64,000 nucleotides of DNA from JAPXRI01 sp033813635 (GTDB lineage Bacteria > Bacillota > Clostridia > Oscillospirales > QAMX01): the NCBI GenBank assembly GCA_033813635.1, contig JAPXRI010000004.1, forward strand, positions 60,281 through 124,280, written 5' to 3'. The position numbers and the translations under genes were made by a program. Below are positions 16,212 through 24,787 of this stretch, one piece after another. The notes beneath the pieces are model-generated. The model made no database searches, was not told the origin of the DNA, and saw only the letters and a list, made by a program, of their open reading frames with translations. Each line of letters starts with the position of its first letter. The stretch's first letter is position 1.

Positions 16212-17361
16212 TTTTTTCGCGAGGATGGTTTGCTGCTTTCTGGCGGTGCTGCTATTAATCGGGGCGGGGCCGGTTTTGGCCGGGGGCGGAACGGGAGATT
16301 TTGGCTCCGTTCATAACGCAAAACAGCTCCAAGCCCTGATCGACGGCATCCTCGCGTATCAGCTGAAAAAAAATAACGCGGCCTCCGTTCAGCAGTGGAT
16401 TGACGGCGCGCTGTCGACGAACGCGGGGGCCAACGCCGAGTGGTTCGTGATGGGGCTTGCCCAATCCGGCAAGAGCTATGACTTTTCGACTTACGCGCAA
16501 TCCCTTGAGTCATACCTTGAAAACAGCGCTGCTGCGGGCGCCGTGACGCGCCAGAAATACGCGCTCGCGCTGATTGCGGCCGGCCGGGGCAGCCCTTTCG
16601 TGCCGTCAACGCTTGCGGACTCGACCGGAAAACAGGGTATCATCAGCTGGGTATTCGGCCTGCACCTTATAAATAACGGCTGCGAGAGCCGGGAATACGC
16701 CGCGGGAGACATAGTGTCCGAGCTGCTTTCGCAAAGGCTGCCGGACGGCGGCTGGGCGCTTGCGGGAGAGATTTCTGACGTAGACGTCACAGCGATGGTT
16801 ATCGAAGCGCTGGCGCCCTATTACGAGACGGACGGGGACGCCCGGAACGCCCTTGACGGAGCGCTGGCGCTGCTTTCGGAAAGACAGCTCTCCGGCGGCG
16901 GGTATTCGAGCTACGGCCTGGAAAACCCGGAGAGCTCGGCGCAGGTGATTGTCGCGCTGTCGTCTATCGGCATCGACTGCGAAAAGGACGGGCGTTTTTT
17001 AAAAAACGGCAGTACACCGCTTGACGGGCTTCTGAAATACCGCTTGGAGGACGGGAGCTTCGCGCACGCACAGGGCGGGGGGACGGACGAGAGCGCGACC
17101 TTCCAGGCCTTTAACGCACTTGTCGCGCTGAAGCGTCTGAAACAAGGGCACGGGCCGTTTTATATCTTCGATCTCAGGCCGGATTCCTATCCCGACGCCC
17201 CGGAGGGGTCAACCGCCGAAACGACAGCCGCGGATACGGGAAATCACAGCCCGGGAGCAAAGATCGCTCCGGCATATGTGTTCTATATCTGTGCTGCGAT
17301 CGCGGTTACGGTGGCTGTGGTCTGCCTGTTTTTATGTCTTAAGAAAAAACGGCGCAGCTGA
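16201..17361 (+). CDS. Alpha/alpha-toroid (terpenoid cyclase/transcobalamin-like) surface protein
   Basis: The 386-residue protein has a signal peptide, about six helical-hairpin repeats with glycine-rich turns (LPDGGWALAGEISDVDVTAM, LSGGGYSSYG, LEDGSFAHAQGG), a Thr-rich linker and a C-terminal membrane helix with a KKKRRS tail. The repeats are those of prenyltransferase/squalene-cyclase toroids, the fold of the N-terminal domain of transcobalamin. It lacks the DXDD and QW cyclase catalytic features that I can recognise, so ligand binding is more likely than catalysis. It overlaps the DUF4430-like gene by 11 bases. Together they look like a split, membrane-anchored transcobalamin. Confidence 0.72.
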   Translation: MKSSFFARMVCCFLAVLLLIGAGPVLAGGGTGDFGSVHNAKQLQALIDGILAYQLKKNNAASVQQWIDGALSTNAGANAEWFVMGLAQSGKSYDFSTYAQSLESYLENSAAAGAVTRQKYALALIAAGRGSPFVPSTLADSTGKQGIISWVFGLHLINNGCESREYAAGDIVSELLSQRLPDGGWALAGEISDVDVTAMVIEALAPYYETDGDARNALDGALALLSERQLSGGGYSSYGLENPESSAQVIVALSSIGIDCEKDGRFLKNGSTPLDGLLKYRLEDGSFAHAQGGGTDESATFQAFNALVALKRLKQGHGPFYIFDLRPDSYPDAPEGSTAETTAADTGNHSPGAKIAPAYVFYICAAIAVTVAVVCLFLCLKKKRRS

Positions 17362-17392
17362 TGCCGTCAAAAAGATATTAAAATTAAATGAG

Positions 17393-17429
17393 AAGAGAGA
17401 AAGAGCGCTTAGAAAACGCTTTCTCTCTT
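17393..17429. terminator. Bidirectional terminator between the B12 operon and clpB
   Basis: AAGAGAGAA and TTCTCTCTT form the outer stem and AGCG/CGCT the inner one, with A- and T-rich flanks on both strands. Confidence 0.8.
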
Positions 17430-17446
17430 TAATATTAATCAGCGGT

Positions 17447-20038
17447 TTATACCACACAGAGTCTTCCGTCGCGCGCGTCGACGGTGATCAGGGAACCCTC
17501 GCGCAGGCTGCCGCCGAGGATCGCGCGGGCAATCAGCGTTTCGACGTTGGACTGCAGGTAGCGCTTCATCGGGCGGGCGCCGTAAGCCGGGTCGAAGCTG
17601 TTGTCTATTATGAAATCCTTTGCCGCTTCCGTTATGCGGAGCTTTAACGATTTCTCCGCGAGGCGTTCGGCGAGCCCGGTTGTCAGCAGATCGATAATCT
17701 TCGCAATGTTCTCCTTGGTCAGCGGCTTGTAGAACACGATCTCGTCCAGGCGGTTAAGAAATTCCGGGCGGAACGTGCGGTGCAAAAGCGCCATAACGGT
17801 CTCGCGGGCCCCGGGCTCGATCTCTCCGTTGGCGCCGATCCCGTCGAGCAGTGCCTGGGAACCGAGGTTCGAGGTCATGATGATGATTGTGTTTTTGAAA
17901 TCAACCGTCCTGCCCTGGGAATCGGTGATGCGGCCGTCATCGAGCACCTGCAAAAGGATGTTGAAAACGTCCGTGTGGGCCTTTTCTATCTCGTCGAACA
18001 GCACCACCGAGTAGGGCTTTCGGCGCACGGCCTCGGTCAGCTGACCGCCCTCGTCGTAGCCCACGTAGCCCGGAGGTGCGCCGATCAGACGGGATACGCT
18101 GAATTTCTCCATGTATTCGGTCATATCGATGCGGACCATGTTGTGCTCGTCGTCAAACAGCGCCTCGGCGAGCGCCTTGGCGAGCTCCGTCTTGCCGACG
18201 CCCGTCGGCCCGAGGAACATAAACGAGCCGATCGGCCGGTTCGGGTCCGATATGCCGGCGCGGGAGCGGATTATTGCGTCCGTGACGCTTTTAACGGCTT
18301 CGTCCTGGCCGATTACCCGCTTGTGGAGTATCGTGTCCAGCGAAAGAATCTTTTCCCGCTCGCCCGCCATCAGCTTGGAAACGGGTATGCCGGTCCACCG
18401 GGCGACGATTTCGGCAATCTCCTCCTCCGTGACCTTGTCGCGGACAAGAGCCTCGCCGCTTCTCTGCTCGCTAGCCTTCTTCGCCCCGTCAAGCTTCCGG
18501 TTCAGCTCTGGAAGCACCGAGAAGCGGAGGCGCGAGGCCTTTTCGTATTCGTAGTTGCGCTGAGCGTCTTCGATCTCGGCGTTGGTTTTCTCGATCTCGG
18601 CCTTCAGCTTGTTGACGTCCTCGACGGCTTTTTTCTCCACTTCCCAGCGGGATTTCATCGCGTTATACCTGTCGCGGTCCTCCGCGAGCTCCTTTTCGAG
18701 CTTCTCAAGCCGGTCCTTGGACAAAGCGTCAGTTTCTTTTTTCAGCGCCATTTCCTCGATCTCAAGCTGCATGATGTGCCGCCGCAGATCGTCCAGCTCG
18801 GAGGGCATTGAGTCTATCTCCGTGCGCAGCGAGGCGCAGGCTTCGTCCACCAGGTCGATGGCCTTATCCGGCAGAAAACGGTCGGCGATGTAGCGGTGCG
18901 AAAGCGTCGCCGCAGCAATCAGCGCTCTGTCCTGTATCGTGACGCCGTGGAATATCTCATATCTGTCCTTCAGGCCGCGGAGAATCGAGATCGTATCCTC
19001 GACGGTGGGCTCGTCGACCATCACGGGCTGGAAGCGCCGCTCAAGCGCGGCGTCTTTTTCGATGTATTTGCGGTATTCGTCCAGCGTGGTCGCACCGATG
19101 CAGTGCAGCTCGCCCCGGGCGAGCATCGGCTTTAGAAGGTTGCCGGCGTCCATCGCGCCCTCGGCCTTGCCCGCACCGACGATATTGTGGAGCTCGTCGA
19201 TGAACAGGATGATCCTGCCCTCGCTCTTTTTAATCTCGTTTAGTACGGCCTTCAGCCTTTCCTCAAACTCGCCGCGGAACTTTGCGCCGGCAATCAGCGA
19301 GCCCATGTCGAGGGCGAAAACCGTCTTGTCTTTCAGGCCTTCGGGCACGTCGCCGCGCATTATTCTCTGGGCGAGGCCCTCGGCTATGGCCGTCTTGCCG
19401 ACGCCCGGTTCGCCGATTAGCACGGGGTTGTTCTTCGTCTTTCGGGAGAGGATGCGGATGACGTTCCTGATCTCGGTATCCCGACCGATCACCGGGTCAA
19501 GCTTTTGTTCTTTGGCTCTCTGGACGAGATCCGTACCGTATTTTTTCAGCGCGTCGTAGGTCTCCTCGGGGTTGTCGCTGGTCACGCGGTTATTTTTTAC
19601 GGTGGCGAGCGCTTTCAAAAACCCGTCTTTGCTCAGGTTGTAGTCCTTGAAAAGCCTGGAGAGCTTCGGCGTCGGCGCGTCGAAAATCGCGAGCATCAGG
19701 TGCTCGACAGAGACGTATTCATCCTTCATCCGCGACGCGGTCTTCTCGGCCCCGGCGAGAATTTTATCGGTTTCGGGCGAGACATAGATTTTGTCCGGCT
19801 CGCGCCCGCTGCCGGTGACCGCGGGGATTTCCGATATAATCGTGTCCAGCGCGGAGAGTACGGCGTTCGGGTCAACCCCCATTTTTGAAAACAGAGAGGC
19901 GGTCAGACCTCCGTCCTGATCCAGAAGCGCGTAGAGCAGATGCTCCGGCGTGATCTGAAAATTGTTGTTTTCAAGTGCGATGCTCTGCGACGTTTTTATC
20001 GCTTCCAGCGATTTCTGAGTAAATTTATCGGCATTCAT
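17447..20038 (-). CDS. clpB: ATP-dependent chaperone ClpB
   Basis: The 863-residue Hsp100 disaggregase has two N-terminal Clp repeats, a first AAA+ module (Walker A GEPGVGKT at 209-216), a coiled-coil middle domain of about 120 residues that separates ClpB from ClpA/C, and a second AAA+ module (GPTGVGKT, about 605). It pulls aggregated proteins apart with DnaK. There is no ClpP-binding loop. It is the second gene of a leftward unit, 20 bases after an uncharacterised gene. No CIRCE or CtsR site was seen upstream. Confidence 0.97.
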   Translation of the reverse strand: MNADKFTQKSLEAIKTSQSIALENNNFQITPEHLLYALLDQDGGLTASLFSKMGVDPNAVLSALDTIISEIPAVTGSGREPDKIYVSPETDKILAGAEKTASRMKDEYVSVEHLMLAIFDAPTPKLSRLFKDYNLSKDGFLKALATVKNNRVTSDNPEETYDALKKYGTDLVQRAKEQKLDPVIGRDTEIRNVIRILSRKTKNNPVLIGEPGVGKTAIAEGLAQRIMRGDVPEGLKDKTVFALDMGSLIAGAKFRGEFEERLKAVLNEIKKSEGRIILFIDELHNIVGAGKAEGAMDAGNLLKPMLARGELHCIGATTLDEYRKYIEKDAALERRFQPVMVDEPTVEDTISILRGLKDRYEIFHGVTIQDRALIAAATLSHRYIADRFLPDKAIDLVDEACASLRTEIDSMPSELDDLRRHIMQLEIEEMALKKETDALSKDRLEKLEKELAEDRDRYNAMKSRWEVEKKAVEDVNKLKAEIEKTNAEIEDAQRNYEYEKASRLRFSVLPELNRKLDGAKKASEQRSGEALVRDKVTEEEIAEIVARWTGIPVSKLMAGEREKILSLDTILHKRVIGQDEAVKSVTDAIIRSRAGISDPNRPIGSFMFLGPTGVGKTELAKALAEALFDDEHNMVRIDMTEYMEKFSVSRLIGAPPGYVGYDEGGQLTEAVRRKPYSVVLFDEIEKAHTDVFNILLQVLDDGRITDSQGRTVDFKNTIIIMTSNLGSQALLDGIGANGEIEPGARETVMALLHRTFRPEFLNRLDEIVFYKPLTKENIAKIIDLLTTGLAERLAEKSLKLRITEAAKDFIIDNSFDPAYGARPMKRYLQSNVETLIARAILGGSLREGSLITVDARDGRLCVV

Positions 20039-20058
20039 ATGGGTTCAACTCTTTTCTT

Positions 20059-20709
20059 TCAAATCAGTCCGATACCCTGATTGAGGTATGACAGGTATAT
20101 TTTTTCGAGTTCTTCCGGCGAATAGCGCCCGTTAATATAGCCTTTGAGCAGATTGTCGAACATCCTGACGTAGGCCGAGATCGCCTCGCCGAGCTGCTCG
20201 TTTGTGTAATCATGGTTTTTAGGTACCGAGATGCTCCTGACGAATCTCCCGTCGTAGAGCTCATAGCGGATCGCCTCAGGGTAGTACTGCGCGATATAGA
20301 TATCCTCGAGGCGCTTCCACATACGGAAAAACCGCGTGATTGCCTCGAGCAGCGAGCGGGACTGGGTCCGGAACGCGGCCGTGAGCTCTCCGATCTCGTC
20401 GCCGGGGGTGCGGTAGAGCTGCACCTCGTACTTAATCGTGGGGCGGTACTTATATTCGAGGCTGGATTTCATCGACATCGTCATCTGGTTTGGCGAAACG
20501 AACGGGACCAGTTCGCTGTCGGAGGATAAAATCCCCTCGATGCACTTGAAAATGTTTGCAATCCGCTTTTCCGGCGTCATCATCGAGACAAAGTCGGCAA
20601 GGATCTGGTTGACAAGGTTCGAGCGGTTGGTGTTATTTCGCATGGCGATCTTGTCAATCTCAGCCACAACGTCGTCCATCAGTATCAAGCTGTATAAGCT
20701 CCTGTTCAT
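20059..20709 (-). CDS. Ribbon-helix-helix-like protein encoded with clpB
   Basis: This 216-residue protein is not one I can name. The first 50 residues (NRSLYSLILMDDVVAEIDKI, then NRSNLVNQILADFV) resemble a CopG-like ribbon-helix-helix DNA-binding fold. The rest is helical and charged, with aromatic stretches (ITRFFRMWKRLEDIYIAQYY). It is transcribed ahead of clpB from a consensus promoter and may regulate that operon or act with ClpB; both are inference. Confidence 0.65.
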   Translation of the reverse strand: MNRSLYSLILMDDVVAEIDKIAMRNNTNRSNLVNQILADFVSMMTPEKRIANIFKCIEGILSSDSELVPFVSPNQMTMSMKSSLEYKYRPTIKYEVQLYRTPGDEIGELTAAFRTQSRSLLEAITRFFRMWKRLEDIYIAQYYPEAIRYELYDGRFVRSISVPKNHDYTNEQLGEAISAYVRMFDNLLKGYINGRYSPEELEKIYLSYLNQGIGLI

Positions 20710-20739
20710 AGGCCTTACCTTCTTTCCTCTTACGGGAAA

Positions 20740-20768
20740 ATTATACTATGCGAAAATAAACTTGTCAA
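20740..20768 (-). promoter_or_regulatory. Consensus sigma-A promoter for the RHH-clpB unit
   Basis: Leftward TTGACA (20763-20768), 17 bases, TATAAT (20740-20745). A housekeeping rather than heat-shock-sigma promoter is implied. Confidence 0.85.
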
Positions 20769-20917
20769 GCGAGTTATATAAGTATCGGCGCATAAATTAT
20801 AATTATGCTGGCGACAAACGGATCCGCTCGGTCGAACGATACCAAAGTGATAGTATACCCTTTATTTACCGGCTGAAATCTGCTATAATAATAAGGTTGA
20901 ATGGCATCAGAGGGATT

Positions 20918-22174
20918 ATGAAAAACGAATTGATCAAGTTAAAAACGGCTTGCCGTTATCCCGCCATATTTATAAAATGGGCCGCGATATCCGGAGTCAT
21001 AGGGCTTGCGGGCGGGGCTGTCGGCTCGATATTTCATATCAGCGTCGACGAGGCGACCTCTTTTCGCGAGGAAAATCCATGGCTGATCTGGTTTCTGCCG
21101 CTGGGCGGGCTTGTTATCGCCGCGCTCTACAGAGTCTGTAAAATGCAGGGCGATACAGGGACGGACCGCATCATCTCGTCGGTCCGCTGTGACGAAAAGG
21201 TCCCGGCGTTAATTGCACCTCTGATTTTTATCGGCACAGTAATAACCCACCTTTTCGGCGGGTCCGCCGGCAGAGAGGGAGCGGCGCTTCAGCTCGGCGG
21301 AAGTCTCGGGTACCAGACGGGGAAGTTTTTGCGCCTGGACGATAAGGATATGCACCTGATTACCCTGTGCGGCATGAGCGCGGTGTTTTCCGCGTTGTTC
21401 GGCACGCCGCTCACTGCGGCGGTATTTGCACTTGAGGTTATCAGCGTGGGCGTTATCTATTACTCGGGACTGGTCCCATGCCTGTTCTCGTCGCTGGTGG
21501 CGTACGCTCTGTCGCTGCTTTTCAAAATAAAGCCGGTCCGATTCAAGCTCGCGGCGGTACCGGAGCTCTCGGTTTTGTTGTTTGCAAAGCTCGTCGCCCT
21601 TGCGATTTTGTGCGCGGTGGTCAGTGTAGTATTCTGCGTCGCTCTGCATAAGACAAATCAGCTTTCCCGGAAATATATTAAAAACGATTATATCGGGATC
21701 GCCGCCGGCGGCATACTGGTCGCCGCGCTGGCGTTTCTGCTGGGAACCGCGGATTACAACGGCGCGGGGATAGACATGATTGCCCGCGCGATGGGCGGCG
21801 AAGCCAGGCCCGAGGCTTTTCTGCTGAAGATCCTCTTCACGGCAATAACGATCGGCGTCGGGTTCAGAGGCGGCGAAATCATTCCGGCGTTTTTTATCGG
21901 CGCCACCTTCGGCTGCACGGCGTCCGCGCTGCTGGGGATTGACCCGTGCTTCGGCGCGGCGGCCGGCTTCGTCGCGCTTTTCTGCGGCGTCGTAAACTGC
22001 CCGATTGCCTCGATTATCCTGAGCATAGAGGTGTTCGGCGCCGAAGGGATCCTGCCGTTTGCCGTTGTTTGCAGCGTTACGAACATGCTCTCGGGGAATT
22101 ACGGACTGTACCGCAGCCAGAAGATAGTCTACTCTAAGCTGAAGGCGGAATACATCAACCAATTCGCAAAATAA
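20918..22174 (+). CDS. ClC-family chloride channel/transporter
   Basis: The 418-residue membrane protein has the ClC signatures GGSAGREGAALQ (with the gating glutamate) and GGEIIPAFFIGA, plus about ten or more membrane helices. ClC proteins move chloride, or exchange it or fluoride for protons. The start at 20918 has AGAGGG upstream and follows an extended -10 box (TGCTATAAT, 20881-20889). A longer in-frame reading from 20438 runs antisense to the upstream gene and is rejected. There is no CBS domain. Confidence 0.92.
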   Translation: MKNELIKLKTACRYPAIFIKWAAISGVIGLAGGAVGSIFHISVDEATSFREENPWLIWFLPLGGLVIAALYRVCKMQGDTGTDRIISSVRCDEKVPALIAPLIFIGTVITHLFGGSAGREGAALQLGGSLGYQTGKFLRLDDKDMHLITLCGMSAVFSALFGTPLTAAVFALEVISVGVIYYSGLVPCLFSSLVAYALSLLFKIKPVRFKLAAVPELSVLLFAKLVALAILCAVVSVVFCVALHKTNQLSRKYIKNDYIGIAAGGILVAALAFLLGTADYNGAGIDMIARAMGGEARPEAFLLKILFTAITIGVGFRGGEIIPAFFIGATFGCTASALLGIDPCFGAAAGFVALFCGVVNCPIASIILSIEVFGAEGILPFAVVCSVTNMLSGNYGLYRSQKIVYSKLKAEYINQFAK

Positions 22175-22185
22175 ACGCCGATACG

Positions 22186-22221
22186 AAAACGCGTCCCGCC
22201 GTAAAGACGGGGCGCGTTTTT
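22186..22221. terminator. Bidirectional terminator
   Basis: AAAACGCG (22186-22193) pairs with CGCGTTTT (22213-22220), with an inner CCCG/CGGG. It separates the ClC gene and the amino acid transporter operon, which converge here. Confidence 0.88.
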
Positions 22222-22235
22222 GCATTTGCCATATA

Positions 22236-23009
22236 TTATATTCTGAGAGTCGAGGAGAGAAAGCTTTTAAGCCGTCCGCTTTTGGGGGCCGAGAAAATCT
22301 CGGCGGGGAGTCCTTCCTCGCCGACGACGCCCTTGTCCATAAAAACGACCCTGTTGGCGACCTCTCTTGCGAAGCCCATCTCGTGGGTCACAATCAGCAT
22401 TGTGGTCTTCCGCTCGGCAAGGCGCTTGATAACCGCGAGAACCTCGCCGGTGATCTCCGGGTCGAGGGCGCTTGTGGGCTCGTCGAAAAGCATGATTTTA
22501 GGGTCCATCGCGAGCCCCCTCGCAATCGCCACCCGCTGCTTCTGTCCGCCCGAGAGTGTGGCCGGATAGGTGTTTTCCTTCTCGGCGAGGCCGACCATCT
22601 CCAAAAGTGCGCGGGCGCGCTCCCGCGCCTTTTCCTTTGGTTCCCTCTTGACGTTGATCGGCGCGTAACAGACGTTCTCGATGCAGGTCATATGGGGGAA
22701 GAGATTAAAATGCTGAAAGACCATGCCGGTCTCGGTGCATATTTCCCTTATCTCACGCTCCGGCGGGTATCTGACCTTCCCGTTTTCATCATTTGTCGCG
22801 AGCGTCCGCCCGTTGACGACGATTTCGCCGCTGGTGATGCGTTCAAGGCAGTTCACGCACCTTAAAAGCGTGCTTTTCCCGGAGCCGGAGGGCCCGATAA
22901 TCGCCACGGTTTCACCCTTGGAGACGTTCAGGCTGACGCCGCCCAGCGCCGTGCAGGCGTGGAAGCGCTTGACTATGTTTCGCATTTCCAGCACATACTC
23001 GCTGTTCAA
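22236..23009 (-). CDS. Polar amino acid ABC transporter, ATP-binding protein
   Basis: The 257-residue GlnQ-like ATPase has Walker A GPSGSGKST, the signature LSGGQKQRVAIARGLAM and Walker B IMLFDEPTSALDP. It energises the permease encoded two bases upstream. An insert of about 15 residues between Walker A and the Q-loop (ATNDENGKVRYPPEREIREI) is a common variant of this group. Importer orientation and family match the binding protein of the same operon. Confidence 0.95.
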   Translation of the reverse strand: MNSEYVLEMRNIVKRFHACTALGGVSLNVSKGETVAIIGPSGSGKSTLLRCVNCLERITSGEIVVNGRTLATNDENGKVRYPPEREIREICTETGMVFQHFNLFPHMTCIENVCYAPINVKREPKEKARERARALLEMVGLAEKENTYPATLSGGQKQRVAIARGLAMDPKIMLFDEPTSALDPEITGEVLAVIKRLAERKTTMLIVTHEMGFAREVANRVVFMDKGVVGEEGLPAEIFSAPKSGRLKSFLSSTLRI

Positions 23010-23011
23010 CG

Positions 23012-23692
23012 CTATTCCTCCTTTCTCTCGTGCCTCGAAAACCGCTTTTCGAGGCTGTTGGAGATAAAGGTCATAACAAACGTAAATACGAGGTAGATGC
23101 CCGCAGCCAGAACGTAGGCAGTGACGTTGACGTCACGGTTAACCGCGCTCTTGGCGGCCTTCAGCAGTTCGCCGACGCCGATGACCGAGACAAGCGCGGT
23201 GTCCTTAATCAGCGTGATCATCTCGTTTGTGACCGGGGGCAGGACCCGCCTGACCGTCTGCGGTATGATGATCCCGAACATCGTCCGGTTCCTGCTGAGG
23301 CCCAGGGATTTGGCCGCCTCGTACTGTCCCTTATCGATGCTCTGTATTCCTGCGCGGTAGATCTCCGCAAGGTACGCGGCGTAATTCAGAACATAGGTGA
23401 TCACGGCCGTTGTAAAGCTGTCCAAACGGATGTTGAACGCGATGGGCAGAAAGAAATAGAAGAAAAACAGCTGTAAAATGAGCGGGGTTCCGCGGAAAAC
23501 CCATATGTAGGTTCTGCAGATAATCCGGACAGGCCATATCCTCGTTATGCTTCCGAGCGCAAACGGAAGTCCCAGCGGAATCGCGAGGACCAGCGTTAGA
23601 ATATACAGCCCGAGGGTCAGCTCGAGGCCGCGCAGAAGCGACGGCATCAGCGTCAGGGCGTACCGCAGTGTTTCCTTAAGGCCCTCGCCCAT
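23012..23692 (-). CDS. Polar amino acid ABC transporter, permease
   Basis: The 226-residue HisM/GlnP-type permease has five membrane segments and the EAA loop (YEAAKSLGLSRNRTMFGIIIPQ) that docks on the ATPase. It starts LLRGLELTLGLYILT, typical of the family. It is probably a homodimer, since only one permease gene is present. Confidence 0.95.
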   Translation of the reverse strand: MGEGLKETLRYALTLMPSLLRGLELTLGLYILTLVLAIPLGLPFALGSITRIWPVRIICRTYIWVFRGTPLILQLFFFYFFLPIAFNIRLDSFTTAVITYVLNYAAYLAEIYRAGIQSIDKGQYEAAKSLGLSRNRTMFGIIIPQTVRRVLPPVTNEMITLIKDTALVSVIGVGELLKAAKSAVNRDVNVTAYVLAAGIYLVFTFVMTFISNSLEKRFSRHERKEE

Positions 23693-23765
23693 ATTATGCC
23701 CTTCCTTTCAGTCTGAAAAGTGTCTTAATATACCGCTAAACCGCGCTCCAAGAGCAAAAATTTAT

Positions 23766-23785
23766 AAATGCATGTATATGCATTT
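23766..23785. repeat. Short palindrome between transporter genes
   Basis: AAATGCAT and ATGCATTT are separated by four bases. It lies between the binding-protein gene and the permease gene and could set mRNA stability so that more binding protein is made. This is an inference. Confidence 0.45.
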
Positions 23786-23793
23786 AAATTTGC

Positions 23794-24609
23794 TTAGTAC
23801 CCTTCCAGCACGACGATGTTTTCACCGAACCATTTCTGGCTTATCTCGGCGGCCTTGCCGTTGTCGATAAGGGTTTTAACCGCGTCGTTGATTTTATCCG
23901 TGAGGTCCGTTTCGCCGAGGCGGCAGCCTATCGCATAGTAGTCGTCCCCGAAGTTGAAGGCGCTTTCATGCATTTTGCTGGCGTCGTCGAGTTTTGTGTT
24001 CTTATAATAGGCGAGCGTTCTGTCCACAACGATGCAGTCGATTCTTCCGGCCTGCATGTCAAGAAGCGCCTCGTCGTAGGTGCCGTATTCGGTGATGTTG
24101 TCCTTGAAGCTGTCGTACGCGCTGTTCTGCTGCATCCGCTCCAGCGCGGAGCTGTCGGACTGCGTGCCGACCTTCAGCTTGGCGAGGTCTTCCACCGACT
24201 CGACGTTGACGTCATTGTCGAGCGACATGATGATAATCTGATTTTTCAGGTATTTTTTTGTCAGCGACATCTCCTTTTGCCTGGAAGGCGTGACGGACAT
24301 GCCGTTCCAGATGCAGTCAATGCGCTTTGACGAGAGCTCGGTCTCCTTCGCGGTCCAGTCTATCGGCTGGAATTCGATCTCAATGCCCAGAACCTCGCCG
24401 ACCGCGTTGGCGAGATCGATATCGAAGCCCTGGAGATTCCCGGCGTCGTCGCGGAAGCCCATCGGGGCGAAGGTGTCGTCGAGCCCGACCACCAGAACGC
24501 CCTTGTCCTTCACGTATTCCCAGCCGGAAGCTTCGTTTTTCCCGGAACACGCCGTAAGCGTTAACCCGAGAATCAGCGCGGCGAGCAGGATAGCCAGTGT
24601 TTTTTTCAT
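23794..24609 (-). CDS. Polar amino acid ABC transporter, substrate-binding lipoprotein
   Basis: The 271-residue SBP of family 3 has a lipobox LTAC (C21), the opening GVLVVGLDDTFAPMGF, and KRIDCIWNGMSVTPSR in the ligand-binding cleft. Family members bind glutamine, histidine, arginine, cystine and others; which one cannot be read. It is the first gene of the three-gene importer operon, with a GGGGG ribosome site. Confidence 0.93.
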   Translation of the reverse strand: MKKTLAILLAALILGLTLTACSGKNEASGWEYVKDKGVLVVGLDDTFAPMGFRDDAGNLQGFDIDLANAVGEVLGIEIEFQPIDWTAKETELSSKRIDCIWNGMSVTPSRQKEMSLTKKYLKNQIIIMSLDNDVNVESVEDLAKLKVGTQSDSSALERMQQNSAYDSFKDNITEYGTYDEALLDMQAGRIDCIVVDRTLAYYKNTKLDDASKMHESAFNFGDDYYAIGCRLGETDLTDKINDAVKTLIDNGKAAEISQKWFGENIVVLEGY

Positions 24610-24659
24610 AGTTAACCCCCTATTGATACTTTAATGTTTTAACGCGTTGAACTCGGTTT

Positions 24660-24688
24660 ATAATACCACCTCGGGAGCACAATGTCAA
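24660..24688 (-). promoter_or_regulatory. Promoter of the amino acid ABC operon
   Basis: Leftward TTGACA (24683-24688), a 17-base spacer and TATTAT (24660-24665), about 50 bases before the start codon. Confidence 0.8.
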
Positions 24689-24729
24689 TATCGGCGTGCG
24701 AAACCGGCGCATATCGCCGGCCGTTCCGC

Positions 24730-24758
24730 TTGCGCATCCCCGACCGGCATGCTATAAT
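24730..24758 (+). promoter_or_regulatory. Promoter of the ADP-ribosylglycohydrolase/sulfatase operon
   Basis: TTGCGC (24730-24735), 17 bases, TATAAT (24753-24758) with an extended -10 TGC. Confidence 0.7.
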
Positions 24759-24787
24759 CCGTATTGAAAAGAAGGAGGCACATATAT

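Noticed and set aside
20438..20917. N-terminal extension of the ClC channel by 160 codons
   Set aside because: It runs antisense through the RHH gene and across its promoter. The ATG at 20918 has a ribosome site and -10 box in place.
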